In this document: positions 1-8,157 of the stretch, piece after piece
Numbering within the stretch: the first letter of the stretch is position 1
Layout: each line of letters starts with the position of its first letter
Source of the DNA: Roseiarcus sp963749715
GTDB lineage: Bacteria > Pseudomonadota > Alphaproteobacteria > Rhizobiales > Beijerinckiaceae
Length of the DNA stretch: 64,000 nucleotides
Assembly (NCBI GenBank): GCA_963749715.1
Contig: CAVVNR010000006.1
Coordinates: 566,773-630,772, forward strand
Direction of reading: 5' to 3'
Program-made: the position numbers and the translations under genes
Notes under the pieces: generated by a model
Told to the model about the DNA's origin: nothing
The model's input: only the letters and a program-made list of their open reading frames with translations
Databases searched by the model: none

Positions 1-805
1 AGCCCTCTTCGATCACCTCGACATAGGCCCTCGAAACAGGAACCAGCGGGCTGAACGCGCTGTCGGTCAGCGATACGACGGGAACCCCGCGCTGCGCCGC
101 CGAAGCTGCCAATTCCGGCGTGATCGAATTGTAGGGGGTAAAGCTGACGGCGAGCACCGCGTCGGCGGCTGACGCGCAGCGCAGGAGCTCGAACGAGGTC
201 GAACCGACATTGTCGAGCGCGAGATTCCGTACCCCAAGGTTGGCGAAAGCGAGCGACACGTAGCTCACGAGCGAGAAGGCGCGCTTGGAGCCGATGATGT
301 AGATCAGGTCCGCGGCAGCCAAGGTGTGGCTCATGATCTCGAATTGGCTGAGGTCGAGCCGCTCCCGCACGTGGGCAAGCGACGTCGCGGACGAACCGAC
401 GAACCCATCGACCAGCCGCGCCGCCTCCCAGCTCGAACCGTCCTCCCGAAGGGAATGCGCGTGGTCGCGAGCCCCGCGTCCGCCATCGGCGAGATACGCC
501 TTGAACACCTCCTGCAGGTCGGAGAACCCGGAATAGCCGAAGGCTTGAGCGAACCGCACCAGCGTCGAGGGTTGGACGCCGGCCTCGCCGGCCACGCTGG
601 TCACGGTGCCCAGCGCCACCGCGGTCGGATGCTGCCAGAGGTGGATCGCAACTTGTCGAAGTTTCTTGGGGAGCCGGGCGGCGCCGGAGGAAAGGACCGC
701 GCGAAGCTCCTCATAACTGCCGGGCCGCGAGTAGCCGAGCGCCGCGCCCACGTCGGCGTCGGGGGCTCCCGCGCTCGTCCTTTCGACGGTCCTTCGGCTA
801 TTCAT
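1..805 (-). CDS. RpiR-family transcriptional regulator with SIS domain (3' end outside window)
   Basis: Translating the minus strand from the ATG at 805 gives an open frame that runs off the left edge (268 codons visible). The N-terminal part reads as an RpiR-type helix-turn-helix (roughly residues 30-90, including TVTSVAGEAGVQPSTLVRFA). A SIS sugar-phosphate-binding domain follows, with the pattern DLIYIIGSKRAFSLVSYV and later AVSFTPYNSITPELA. RpiR proteins are DNA-binding regulators whose SIS domain senses phosphorylated sugars. The start codon lies inside the last codons of the upstream dehydrogenase (8-nt overlap), so the gene is probably translationally coupled to the polyol operon and is its likely regulator. 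The palindrome at 3113-3127 between the divergent units is the best candidate operator. Confidence 0.88.
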   Translation of the reverse strand, partial: MNSRRTVERTSAGAPDADVGAALGYSRPGSYEELRAVLSSGAARLPKKLRQVAIHLWQHPTAVALGTVTSVAGEAGVQPSTLVRFAQAFGYSGFSDLQEVFKAYLADGGRGARDHAHSLREDGSSWEAARLVDGFVGSSATSLAHVRERLDLSQFEIMSHTLAAADLIYIIGSKRAFSLVSYVSLAFANLGVRNLALDNVGSTSFELLRCASAADAVLAVSFTPYNSITPELAASAAQRGVPVVSLTDSAFSPLVPVSRAYVEVIEEG

Positions 806-2282
806 CGCTGAGCCGCCCGACAAGGTAGCTACGCGCGTCGCCGCCAAGCAGGCCGCGCAAATGCCGCGCGACCGGTTCGACCAGTTGGGGCCGCGTCATG
901 TCGCCGCCGAAGATCGGAGCGATGGCGAGAGCCAATCCGGCCAACGCGCCCCAGTCTGAGGTCTTTTCACCGATCGCGATCACGATCTCGGCGTAGGGAT
1001 CATCGGGCGCCCACCGCGCGCCGAAACGCCGCGCGCCGCTCAAGCAATAGGCGATCCAGCTTGCAATCGAGAGGGTCAGCAGGCCAGCCGAGCGGCCATC
1101 GGCGAGACGCTCGCGCAACGGATCGATGAGGCGTTGGACGATTTTCTGCGATCCGTCAGCGCCGATCTGATGGCACCGGTGACGAATGGCGGCGTTGCGG
1201 ATGCGGGCCATCGACTGGTCGATGTAACCTGCGGCCTCCATCCCCACGACCTTCGGCAGCGTCGAGGACGTCTCGAGCTCCAGCATCCGGCGAGTGAGGG
1301 CGGAAAGCGCTGGATCGGCTGCGGCCTGATAGGTGAATTCGTGGCCAACGAGCGCGCCTTGATGCGCGAGCGTCGATTGCGCGGCGTTGAGAACGCGCAT
1401 CTTCATGAGCTCGTATGGCTTCGAGTCCGGGACGAACCGCACCCCTGCCAGGTCGAGCGGCGGCCGCTCGCCAGCGAAAGCATCCTCGATGACCCATTGC
1501 CGGAACGGCTCGCCGACGACCGCGGCGGGATCGCAAGCGCCGATGGCGCGGGACGCCTCCTCGACGTCCTTCGGTGTCGTCGCTGGCACGATCCGATCGA
1601 CCATCGAGCACGGAAACGTGACGTGATCCTCGATCCAACGTGTGAGCGGCGCCGACCGCAGAGCGGCGAATTCCAACATCGCGGCGCAGAGCCGCGCGCC
1701 GTTGGACGGGATGTTGTCGCAACTGACCACCGTCAGTGGCGCTTCGCCAGTCTGCCGCCGCCGCTCGAACGCGAGCGCGAGCAGTCCAAGCAGGGTTTGC
1801 GGCGGGAATGCCTCCTCGAGATCGGCGCGCAGCGCCTGATCTTCGAAATCGAGCGCGCCGGTCGCCGGCGTCAGGCAATAGCCTTTTTCCGTCACCGTCG
1901 TCGTCATGACGGAGATTGCCGGTCGGGCAAGCGCCGCGACGGCGGCCTCCGCGCTCGCCTCGTCCTCAATGTCGATCACTTGGCGCAGCGCGCCGACGAT
2001 GCGGGTCTCGCCGCGCGCGTCCTCACGCAGCGTGCGCGAATAGAGGCAATCCTGCGGGCCGAGGAGATCGGCCAGCCGCGGCGCCCTTAGGTTGACGCCC
2101 AGCACCCCCCAGCGCCCGAAGCGAGCTTCGAGCATATCATCGATGAATTCAGCCTGGTGACAGCGATGGAACGCGCCGACCCCGATATGCGCCATGCCAA
2201 TCTCGAGGCTGTCGCGGTCGTAACCCGGCCGGCGCGCGGATGTATCGAGGTCCGGCAATTGGCGGCGAGAGAGGCGTCGCAT
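798..2282 (-). CDS. Mannitol 2-dehydrogenase / fructuronate reductase family polyol dehydrogenase
   Basis: A 494-residue protein of the mannitol dehydrogenase superfamily, which oxidises polyols or reduces ketoses/uronates with NAD(P)(H) in the cytoplasm. The N-terminal Rossmann region holds GVGAFHRCHQAEFIDDML and the glycine-rich GVLGVN. The C-terminal catalytic helix holds KMRVLNAAQSTLAH, in which Lys and Asn match the family K-x4-N pattern. At the third position of the motif, where mannitol 2-dehydrogenase and UxuB/UxaB usually have His, this protein has Gln. It sits 13 nt downstream of an SDR and overlaps the RpiR regulator, opposite a CUT2 transporter, so its substrate is probably the imported polyol. 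Length is typical for the family. The exact substrate cannot be read from sequence. Confidence 0.85.
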   Translation of the reverse strand: MRRLSRRQLPDLDTSARRPGYDRDSLEIGMAHIGVGAFHRCHQAEFIDDMLEARFGRWGVLGVNLRAPRLADLLGPQDCLYSRTLREDARGETRIVGALRQVIDIEDEASAEAAVAALARPAISVMTTTVTEKGYCLTPATGALDFEDQALRADLEEAFPPQTLLGLLALAFERRRQTGEAPLTVVSCDNIPSNGARLCAAMLEFAALRSAPLTRWIEDHVTFPCSMVDRIVPATTPKDVEEASRAIGACDPAAVVGEPFRQWVIEDAFAGERPPLDLAGVRFVPDSKPYELMKMRVLNAAQSTLAHQGALVGHEFTYQAAADPALSALTRRMLELETSSTLPKVVGMEAAGYIDQSMARIRNAAIRHRCHQIGADGSQKIVQRLIDPLRERLADGRSAGLLTLSIASWIAYCLSGARRFGARWAPDDPYAEIVIAIGEKTSDWGALAGLALAIAPIFGGDMTRPQLVEPVARHLRGLLGGDARSYLVGRLSDE

Positions 2283-2295
2283 GGCCGCTGCCGCC

Positions 2296-3066
2296 TCAGT
2301 CCAACGCGCCGAAGACGAACTGGGCCTGGTCGATCAGGGCGCCGGTCATCGGCTCCGAAGCGTCCGACAGGAGGAAGAGCGCGAGCCGCGCGACGTCGTC
2401 GGCGGTCAGCAGGCGCCGAAACGGCATCGCTGCCGCGGCGTCGGCGAGCCATCGCTCCCCCTTGCCGAGCGTCACCGCCTGCATGTGCCGCTCCGCCGGG
2501 GTGTCGACCCAGCCGACGTTGATGCCGTTGACCCTGATCCGATCGAAGCGATGGGCGTGCGCCGCGTTCTTGGTCAGCCCCGCTAGCGCAGCCTTGGTCG
2601 AGGCATAGATCGAGAGCTCGGGGGCGCCTCCATGAGCATGAACGGAAAGAATGTTGACGATCGATCCCGGCGCGCCGCGTCCGCGAAGATGGTTGACGAG
2701 CCGTTGCATCAGAAAGAACGGCGCCCGCGCGTTGACCGCGTAAAGCCGTTCCCAGAGCCTCAAGTCCGCGTCCGCGAGCGATCCCCGGTCGGTCAGTCCG
2801 GCGGAATTGACCAAGGCGTCGACGCGGCCGAACCGGTCGAGCGCCGCCTCGAAAATCAGACCCGGCGCGCTCGCGTTATCGAGATCCGCTGCGACGAATA
2901 GGCCAGCTGCGCCGTTTCTGTCGATCTCCGCCGAGGCGGCCGCGCCCTTGTATGCGTCTCTTCCCGTCGCGACGACGGCGTCGGCGCCGGCTCGCGCGGC
3001 GGCCAGGGCGATGGCCAAGCCAATGCCCTGGGTCGAACCGGTGACCACGACCACGCGCCCTTTCAC
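2296..3066 (-). CDS. SDR-family oxidoreductase
   Basis: A 256-residue classical short-chain dehydrogenase/reductase. The NAD(P)-binding TGSTQGIGLA motif is at residues 9-18, the NSAG motif at about 87, the catalytic Ser in NILSVHAHGG and the Tyr-x3-Lys in IYASTKAAL. Such enzymes oxidise or reduce sugar and polyol hydroxyls in the cytoplasm. It is the first gene of the leftward unit (SDR, polyol dehydrogenase, RpiR), starting about 215 nt from the divergent epimerase/transporter operon. The two dehydrogenases could act in sequence on an imported polyol, but the order is inference. Confidence 0.86.
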   Translation of the reverse strand: MKGRVVVVTGSTQGIGLAIALAAARAGADAVVATGRDAYKGAAASAEIDRNGAAGLFVAADLDNASAPGLIFEAALDRFGRVDALVNSAGLTDRGSLADADLRLWERLYAVNARAPFFLMQRLVNHLRGRGAPGSIVNILSVHAHGGAPELSIYASTKAALAGLTKNAAHAHRFDRIRVNGINVGWVDTPAERHMQAVTLGKGERWLADAAAAMPFRRLLTADDVARLALFLLSDASEPMTGALIDQAQFVFGALD

Positions 3067-3112
3067 GCGCCGCCTCCCGTGTGACGTTGTCGTTGTTGGC
3101 GAGCAATCTTGG

Positions 3113-3127
3113 ATCAGAATTTCTGAT
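3113..3127. promoter_or_regulatory. Palindromic candidate operator in divergent sugar-operon control region
   Basis: ATCAGAATTTCTGAT is a perfect 7-bp inverted repeat around one central base. It is the only clear dyad I see in the roughly 215-bp gap between the divergent SDR and epimerase genes. Its position fits a dimeric regulator that could control both directions, most simply the RpiR protein encoded at the end of the leftward operon. The function is inferred. Confidence 0.5.
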
Positions 3128-3183
3128 TGTCAAACTCTGGAAGATTCATGGCGACAATTCGCGTCCTAATCGGCGTCCACGAA

Positions 3184-3212
3184 TTGACAAACGGAAGTTT
3201 TTTGCCAGTATC
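3184..3212 (+). promoter_or_regulatory. Weak candidate sigma-70 promoter for epimerase/ABC operon
   Basis: A perfect TTGACA at 3184-3189 is followed 16-17 nt later by CAGTAT/AGTATC, a poor -10. It lies about 70 bp upstream of the epimerase ATG and downstream of the palindrome at 3113-3127. Only the -35 is convincing. Confidence 0.3.
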
Positions 3213-3281
3213 GCCGCCTTGGCAGAATATTTCCCCGCTGCGGCCAGCGGCGGAGGCAGCGCCATCGAGGGAGGGAGCGCG

Positions 3282-4340
3282 ATGCGGACCATCAAGGGCC
3301 CGGGCTTGTTTCTTGCGCAGTTCGCCACAGATAAGGCGCCGCACAATACCCTCCCCAACATGGCGCGTTGGGCCAAGGACTACGGGTATAAGGCGATCCA
3401 GATTCCGACTTGGGACCAACGCCTGTTCGATCTCGACCGCGCGTACGACAGCGAAACGTACTGCGACGAGATCAAGGGGACACTGGCCGACATCGGCATT
3501 GAGGTTAGCGAGCTTTCGACTCACTTTCAGGGCCAGATGGTCGCGGTCCACCCGGCCTATGACGCGCTGTTCGACGGGCAATGCCCGCCCGCAGTGCGGG
3601 GCGATCCGGAGAAGCGGCGCCTCTGGGCGGCCGATCAGGTGCGCAAGGCGGCCCGCGTTTCGCGGCGCTTCGGCCTCACCGAGCACGTGAGCTTCACCGG
3701 ATCGCTCGCCTGGCCCTACTTCTATCCCTATCCGCAGCGGCCGGCCGGCTTGATCGAGGAATGCTTCGCCGAGCAAGGTCGCCGGTGGAAGCCGATCCTC
3801 GACGTCTTCGACGAGAACGGCGTCGACCTATGTTTCGAAATCCACCCCAGCGAGGATGTGTTCGACGGCGAAACCTTCGATATGTTCCTCGACGCGGTTG
3901 GCGGTCACAAGCGCTGCAACATCAACTACGACGCCAGCCACTTTATCAAGCAATGCATGGATTACATCGGTTTCATCGATGTTTATCACGATCGCATCAA
4001 GATGTTCCACGTGAAGGACGCCGAGTTCAACCCGACTGCGAAGCAGGGCGTTTATGGCGGCTACAAAGGGTGGCTCGAGCGCGCGGGGCGTGACCGGTCG
4101 CTCGGCGATGGTCAGGTCAATTTCAAGGCGATCTTCTCCAAGCTCTCGGGCTACGACTTCGCCGGTTGGGCCGTCTACGAATGGGAGGACTGCCTGCAGC
4201 ACCCCGAGGTAGCGGCGCGCAAGGGAGCAGAGTTCATCGCCGATCACATCATCGAAGTGACCGATCGCGTCTTCGACGATTTCGCCGCCACCGGCGCCGA
4301 TCGCGGCGTGAACTTGAAGCTGCTCGGCATTCGAGGCTGA
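3282..4340 (+). CDS. Sugar phosphate isomerase/epimerase (TIM barrel, AP_endonuc_2 fold)
   Basis: A 352-residue protein of the xylose-isomerase-like TIM-barrel family that isomerises or epimerises sugars and inosose-type compounds with a divalent metal. Metal-ligand-type motifs visible are ELSTHFQGQ, VDLCFEIHPSEDVFDG, INYDASHF, KMFHVKDAEF and YEWEDC near the end. The ATG at 3282 is chosen because GAGGGAGGGA lies just upstream and homologous sequence begins there; the frame is open further back to 3081 but that part looks non-coding. It is the first gene of the rightward operon that continues with a CUT2 importer. It most likely processes the imported sugar or polyol. Confidence 0.88.
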   Translation: MRTIKGPGLFLAQFATDKAPHNTLPNMARWAKDYGYKAIQIPTWDQRLFDLDRAYDSETYCDEIKGTLADIGIEVSELSTHFQGQMVAVHPAYDALFDGQCPPAVRGDPEKRRLWAADQVRKAARVSRRFGLTEHVSFTGSLAWPYFYPYPQRPAGLIEECFAEQGRRWKPILDVFDENGVDLCFEIHPSEDVFDGETFDMFLDAVGGHKRCNINYDASHFIKQCMDYIGFIDVYHDRIKMFHVKDAEFNPTAKQGVYGGYKGWLERAGRDRSLGDGQVNFKAIFSKLSGYDFAGWAVYEWEDCLQHPEVAARKGAEFIADHIIEVTDRVFDDFAATGADRGVNLKLLGIRG

Positions 4341-4577
4341 AACCACGGTGCACGGGACCGCCGGAACTGATTTCGGCACGGCGCGCCGGCCGCGCGCCCG
4401 CCCCGAGCGCGAAATTGACCCCGAACGTTCTGGACGGGGCGCGGGGCGTAGCGTTTATTGAGGCAGCGGTGAAGTCCAGCCGGAACAATGGAATCTGGAC
4501 GTCCGCTCGCCTCGGTTGAGGATATGGAGAATGCGCCGGCCCGACCCGGGACCGGGCATGTTGATAGGGAGGAAGCA

Positions 4578-5603
4578 ATGAAACTTAGTCGAATTCTCGC
4601 TAGCGCGTCGTTCGCCGCGCTAGCGCTGGCGACGGCGGACGGCGCGCAGGCGGCGGATAAATATGTCGTCGGCGTCTCAAACACCCTGACCGGCAACGGC
4701 TGGCGCGAAGAGATGATCTGCTCGATCAAGGCGGAGGCCCAAGCTTCTGGCAAGGTCTCAAAAGTGATCGTGGCCAACCGCAATGGCGGACCATCCGAGC
4801 AGATCGCGGACATCCGCAATCTGATTTCCGCCGGCGCAAACATCATCATCATCAACCCGTCCGACCGCGAGGCGTTGAACCCGGTCATCAAGCAGGCGGC
4901 CGACAAGGGCATCGTGGTGGTCGCTGTCGATCAAGCCGTTACCGCGCCGGAAGCTTACGTCCTATCCAATGACCAGGTCGAGTACGCCAAGCTCGGCGCG
5001 AAATGGCTGTTCGACAAACTCGGGGGCAAAGGCTCGGTCGTCGAAATGCGGGGCATCGACGGCGTGCCGGCTGACACCGACCGGCATCAGGGTTTCACCG
5101 AGGCCTTGAAAGCCTATCCCAATATCAAAGTCACCAGCAGTGTGTTTAGCGGCTGGGCGCAAAACAAGACTGCAGAGGAGATCAAGGATCTGCTGGCCTC
5201 GGGCAAGGAAATCGACGGCGTCTGGACGTCGGGCATCGATGCGGCGGTGGTGGACGCCTACAAAACCGCCGGCAAGCCTTTCGTGCCTGTGGTCGGCGCC
5301 GACAATAACGGCTTCATTGGCCAGCTTCTGGAGATGAAGGCTCAGGGCCTCAACGGTGCGGCGGTCAGCAACCCGCCAGCGGTCGGCGCGGCTGGTCTCG
5401 GCCTTGCCCTCGCCGTTCTCGACAAGAAGGATGTCCCCCACCTGGTGAAGATCACGCCGACGGTCTGGGACAACAATACCGGCGCAGATTCATTGAAGGC
5501 GGCTTACAATCCCAAGCTTGATCCCTACTACAGCGACAAGATCGACATTCCGCCTTACACGCACTTCACGATGGATCAGCTCATCGACTGCAAAGGCCCC
5601 TGA
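4578..5603 (+). CDS. CUT2 sugar ABC transporter substrate-binding protein
   Basis: A 341-residue periplasmic binding protein of the ribose/xylose/inositol type (Peripla_BP_4). A Sec signal peptide is visible (MKLSRILASASFAALALATA, cleavage near GAQA-AD). The mature part has family features: VSNTLTGNGWREEMICSIKAE, IRNLISAGANIIIINPSDREALNPVIKQA and VDQAVTAPEAYVLSNDQ. The ATG at 4578 is selected by a strong AGGGAGG seven bases upstream; an earlier in-frame start at 4488 would bury the signal peptide. It is followed by a terminator-like hairpin and then the ATPase and two permeases, so it is expected to be made in excess over the membrane parts. Confidence 0.93.
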   Translation: MKLSRILASASFAALALATADGAQAADKYVVGVSNTLTGNGWREEMICSIKAEAQASGKVSKVIVANRNGGPSEQIADIRNLISAGANIIIINPSDREALNPVIKQAADKGIVVVAVDQAVTAPEAYVLSNDQVEYAKLGAKWLFDKLGGKGSVVEMRGIDGVPADTDRHQGFTEALKAYPNIKVTSSVFSGWAQNKTAEEIKDLLASGKEIDGVWTSGIDAAVVDAYKTAGKPFVPVVGADNNGFIGQLLEMKAQGLNGAAVSNPPAVGAAGLGLALAVLDKKDVPHLVKITPTVWDNNTGADSLKAAYNPKLDPYYSDKIDIPPYTHFTMDQLIDCKGP

Positions 5604-5635
5604 ACTGGGTTCGACCTGACCCAATAGGACCTAAC

Positions 5636-5663
5636 GCCGGCGGCGACCCCGCCGGCCTTTTTT
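5636..5663 (+). terminator. Intrinsic terminator-like hairpin between binding-protein and ATPase genes
   Basis: GCCGGCGG (5636-5643), a 5-nt loop, CCGCCGGC (5649-5656), then C and six T residues. The stem is a perfect 8 bp of pure G/C and the T-run follows directly, the classic rho-independent form. As it lies inside the operon, it probably acts as a partial terminator or mRNA stabiliser that raises binding-protein level over the downstream genes. Confidence 0.8.
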
Positions 5664-5674
5664 GGGCCGAGAGG

Positions 5675-7174
5675 ATGAATGACGCTTCAATGCTTCTTCG
5701 CCTGAGGGGCGTGGCCAAGAGATTTGGAGCGGTAAGAGCGCTGCGCTCGGCGGATTTGGAGGTGCGGCCGGGCGAGGTCCACGCGCTCATGGGCGCGAAC
5801 GGCGCCGGCAAGAGCACGCTTGTCAAGATCATCACCGGCGTCTTCCGGGCGGACGAGGGCGAAGTGGCTCTCGCCGGGAAGCCCGCGGTTTTTCGGTCGC
5901 CGGCCGAGGCGCGCAAGGCCGGCATCGTCTCCGTCTACCAGGACCCGGCGATCGTTCCTGACCTGACGGTGGCGCAGAATATGCGGCTCGCGCGCGTTCC
6001 GCTCGGCGCCGTCCGGGCGGCGATGCATGAACTCGGCATCGAACGGGTCGATCTGTCGACCATGGCGCGCGACCTAGACTTCGCCGTGTTGAGGCTGATC
6101 GATCTTGCCCGTGCTTTGGCGTCGAACCCGCGCATCCTGATGCTGGACGAGATCACCGCCGCGCTGCCGGCGGATCTCTCCGAGCGCGTGTTCGCGGTGG
6201 TGCGGGATTTTCGCCGTCGGGGCGCAAGCGTGATCTTCATTTCGCACCGCATGGCCGAAGTCGTCGCGCTGTGCGACCGGGCGACGGTGCTGCGCGACGG
6301 GGTCACCGTCGGCGTCACCTCGACCAGGGGCGCGGAGGAGACGATCGTCAATCTGATGCTGGGCTCGGACGTGGCCAAGGCGGCGACCGCCCCAGTTGCG
6401 CGCGCCCGTCCAGAAACCCTGCGTGAGACCCCGGCGCTCGAGGTCGGGGACCTGAGCTGCGGTCATGCGCTGCGAGGCGTCTCCTTCCGCGTCGAGCGCG
6501 GCGAGGTCCTCGGAGTCGCCGCCTTAGAGGGGCAGGGACAAGAGGAGCTGTTCGATTGCATCGCCGGCGTCCGCCGGGCAGATGCAGGAGAGGTGCGTGC
6601 CGAGGGACGGCTGCTCAAACTGCGGCATCCAGCAGATGCAATTCGCGCCGGCCTTGTCCTGGTCCCGGCCAACCGGCTGGTTTCGCTGCTGCCGCAGCGC
6701 TCGGTTCAGGAAAACGTCGCGCTGGCCGCGTTTGGCCGGCTGCGGAGCTGGGGCCCGATTGCGACCGGCGACGAGAGGCGCCGCGTCGACGCCGCGGTGA
6801 AGAAGCTGCAAATCGACACTCGCGCGGGCGCGGAAGTCCGCCGCCTCAGCGGCGGCAATATGCAAAAGGTCGTCATCGCCCGCTGGATTGCGGCAGGCTT
6901 CAAGACGCTGCTCTGCTTCGATCCGACGCGCGGCATCGATATCGGAACCAAGCAGCAAATCTATTCGCTTATGCGCGAAATCGCCCATCAGGGTCTGTCG
7001 GTCCTCCTGTTCACGTCGGAACTGCCGGAAATTCGCCTGGCCTGCGATCGGGCGATCGTTCTCTTCGCCGGCCGCATCTCTAGCGAAATGCCGGCGGCGG
7101 AGGCGGATGAAGCACGCCTGCTCCGGGCAGCGCACGGCCTCGGCCGCGCCGAAGGCGTCGCGGCGCTCGCATGA
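5675..7174 (+). CDS. CUT2 sugar ABC transporter ATP-binding protein (two NBDs)
   Basis: A 499-residue tandem ATPase of the RbsA/XylG type. NBD1 has a perfect Walker A (GANGAGKST, about residue 40), a Q-loop (VYQDPAIV) and a Walker B (ILMLDEIT), but the expected LSGGQ signature is replaced by a divergent FAVLRLIDLARALA segment. NBD2 has the degenerate Walker A usual for this family (GVAALEGQGQEE), a good LSGGNMQKV signature and a Walker-B-like TLLCFDPTRGID. It couples ATP hydrolysis to sugar uptake at the inner membrane with the two permeases. The stop overlaps the next ATG by four bases (ATGA). Confidence 0.92.
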   Translation: MNDASMLLRLRGVAKRFGAVRALRSADLEVRPGEVHALMGANGAGKSTLVKIITGVFRADEGEVALAGKPAVFRSPAEARKAGIVSVYQDPAIVPDLTVAQNMRLARVPLGAVRAAMHELGIERVDLSTMARDLDFAVLRLIDLARALASNPRILMLDEITAALPADLSERVFAVVRDFRRRGASVIFISHRMAEVVALCDRATVLRDGVTVGVTSTRGAEETIVNLMLGSDVAKAATAPVARARPETLRETPALEVGDLSCGHALRGVSFRVERGEVLGVAALEGQGQEELFDCIAGVRRADAGEVRAEGRLLKLRHPADAIRAGLVLVPANRLVSLLPQRSVQENVALAAFGRLRSWGPIATGDERRRVDAAVKKLQIDTRAGAEVRRLSGGNMQKVVIARWIAAGFKTLLCFDPTRGIDIGTKQQIYSLMREIAHQGLSVLLFTSELPEIRLACDRAIVLFAGRISSEMPAAEADEARLLRAAHGLGRAEGVAALA

Positions 7175-8157
7175 CCGAGGCGAGCATTCGCGACAACGGC
7201 GCTTCTTTGAAGGCGCTGGCGAGGGCCGGCCGGCTCCTCGGCATGCCGCTTCTGCTCGCCGCGTCGATGGCCGCGACGGTCTTGATCCACCCGGACTTCG
7301 GCCCGTTCGAAATCCAGTCGCTCGCACTCGGCGCTTTGCCGCTCGCGCTCGCCGCCGCAGCGCAGGCGATTGTCGTTATCAGCGGCGGCATCGACCTTTC
7401 GATCGGCTCCATGATCGCGGTGTCGAACGTCCTCTCCGCGAGCCTGATGCAGCACGCGACCCTCAAGGAATCGCTTGCGTGGTCGCTGCTGGTGCTGGCC
7501 TGTGGGGCGGCGGCCGGATTCTCGAACGGCCTCGTCGTCGCAATCTCGCGCATCCCCGATGTCGTTGCGACGCTCACCACCGGCTTCATCTGGGGCGGCG
7601 TCGCGCTATTGATCCTCGAGAGCCCAGGCGGCGGCGCCCCCGCGGGCTATATGAACATCGCCGCCGGTTCTGATTTCGGCCCGTGGCTGCCGAACGCGCT
7701 GGCGATGATGGTCCTTGCCGTCGCCGCAATCTGGCTGCCGATCGCCCAGAGCCGGATCGGCTTGCTGATCTACGCAGCAGGGAGCGATCCCGTCGCGGCC
7801 TTTCGCAGCGGCGTCGACGTGCGCGGCGCGCGTACGATCGCCTATGTGTTTAGCGGAATCGCCTGTGCGGTTGGCGGGATGGCGCTGACGATGACAACCG
7901 GCATCGGCGCGCCATTGGCCGGGTCCTACTACACGCTTTCGAGTGTCGCCGCGGTCGTCATCGGCGGCGTGAGTCTCGCCGGAGGTCGCGGCGGGATGGT
8001 CGGCCCGGTAATCGCCGCGGTGCTCTTGACGCTGGCTCCGATGGACCTCGTCTTCCTCGGCATCGATCCGAACTACGGTCAGGTCATCCAAGGGACGTTG
8101 ATCGTGCTCGTCGTAATGGTCGCGGGATTCTCAGCGTACCTGCAGGAACGCAAGTGA
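7171..8157 (+). CDS. CUT2 sugar ABC transporter permease (first)
   Basis: A 328-residue polytopic membrane protein of the BPD_transp_2 family. It shows the conserved ISGGIDLSIGSMIAVSNVLSA segment and, near the C-terminus, VVIGGVSLAGGRGGMVGPVIAAVLLT, both hallmarks of RbsC/XylH-type permeases. It starts with ATG overlapping the ATPase stop (ATGA) and ends in a GTGA overlap with the second permease, so the three are translationally coupled. It forms the transmembrane channel with its neighbour, probably as a heterodimer. Confidence 0.93.
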   Translation: MTEASIRDNGASLKALARAGRLLGMPLLLAASMAATVLIHPDFGPFEIQSLALGALPLALAAAAQAIVVISGGIDLSIGSMIAVSNVLSASLMQHATLKESLAWSLLVLACGAAAGFSNGLVVAISRIPDVVATLTTGFIWGGVALLILESPGGGAPAGYMNIAAGSDFGPWLPNALAMMVLAVAAIWLPIAQSRIGLLIYAAGSDPVAAFRSGVDVRGARTIAYVFSGIACAVGGMALTMTTGIGAPLAGSYYTLSSVAAVVIGGVSLAGGRGGMVGPVIAAVLLTLAPMDLVFLGIDPNYGQVIQGTLIVLVVMVAGFSAYLQERK

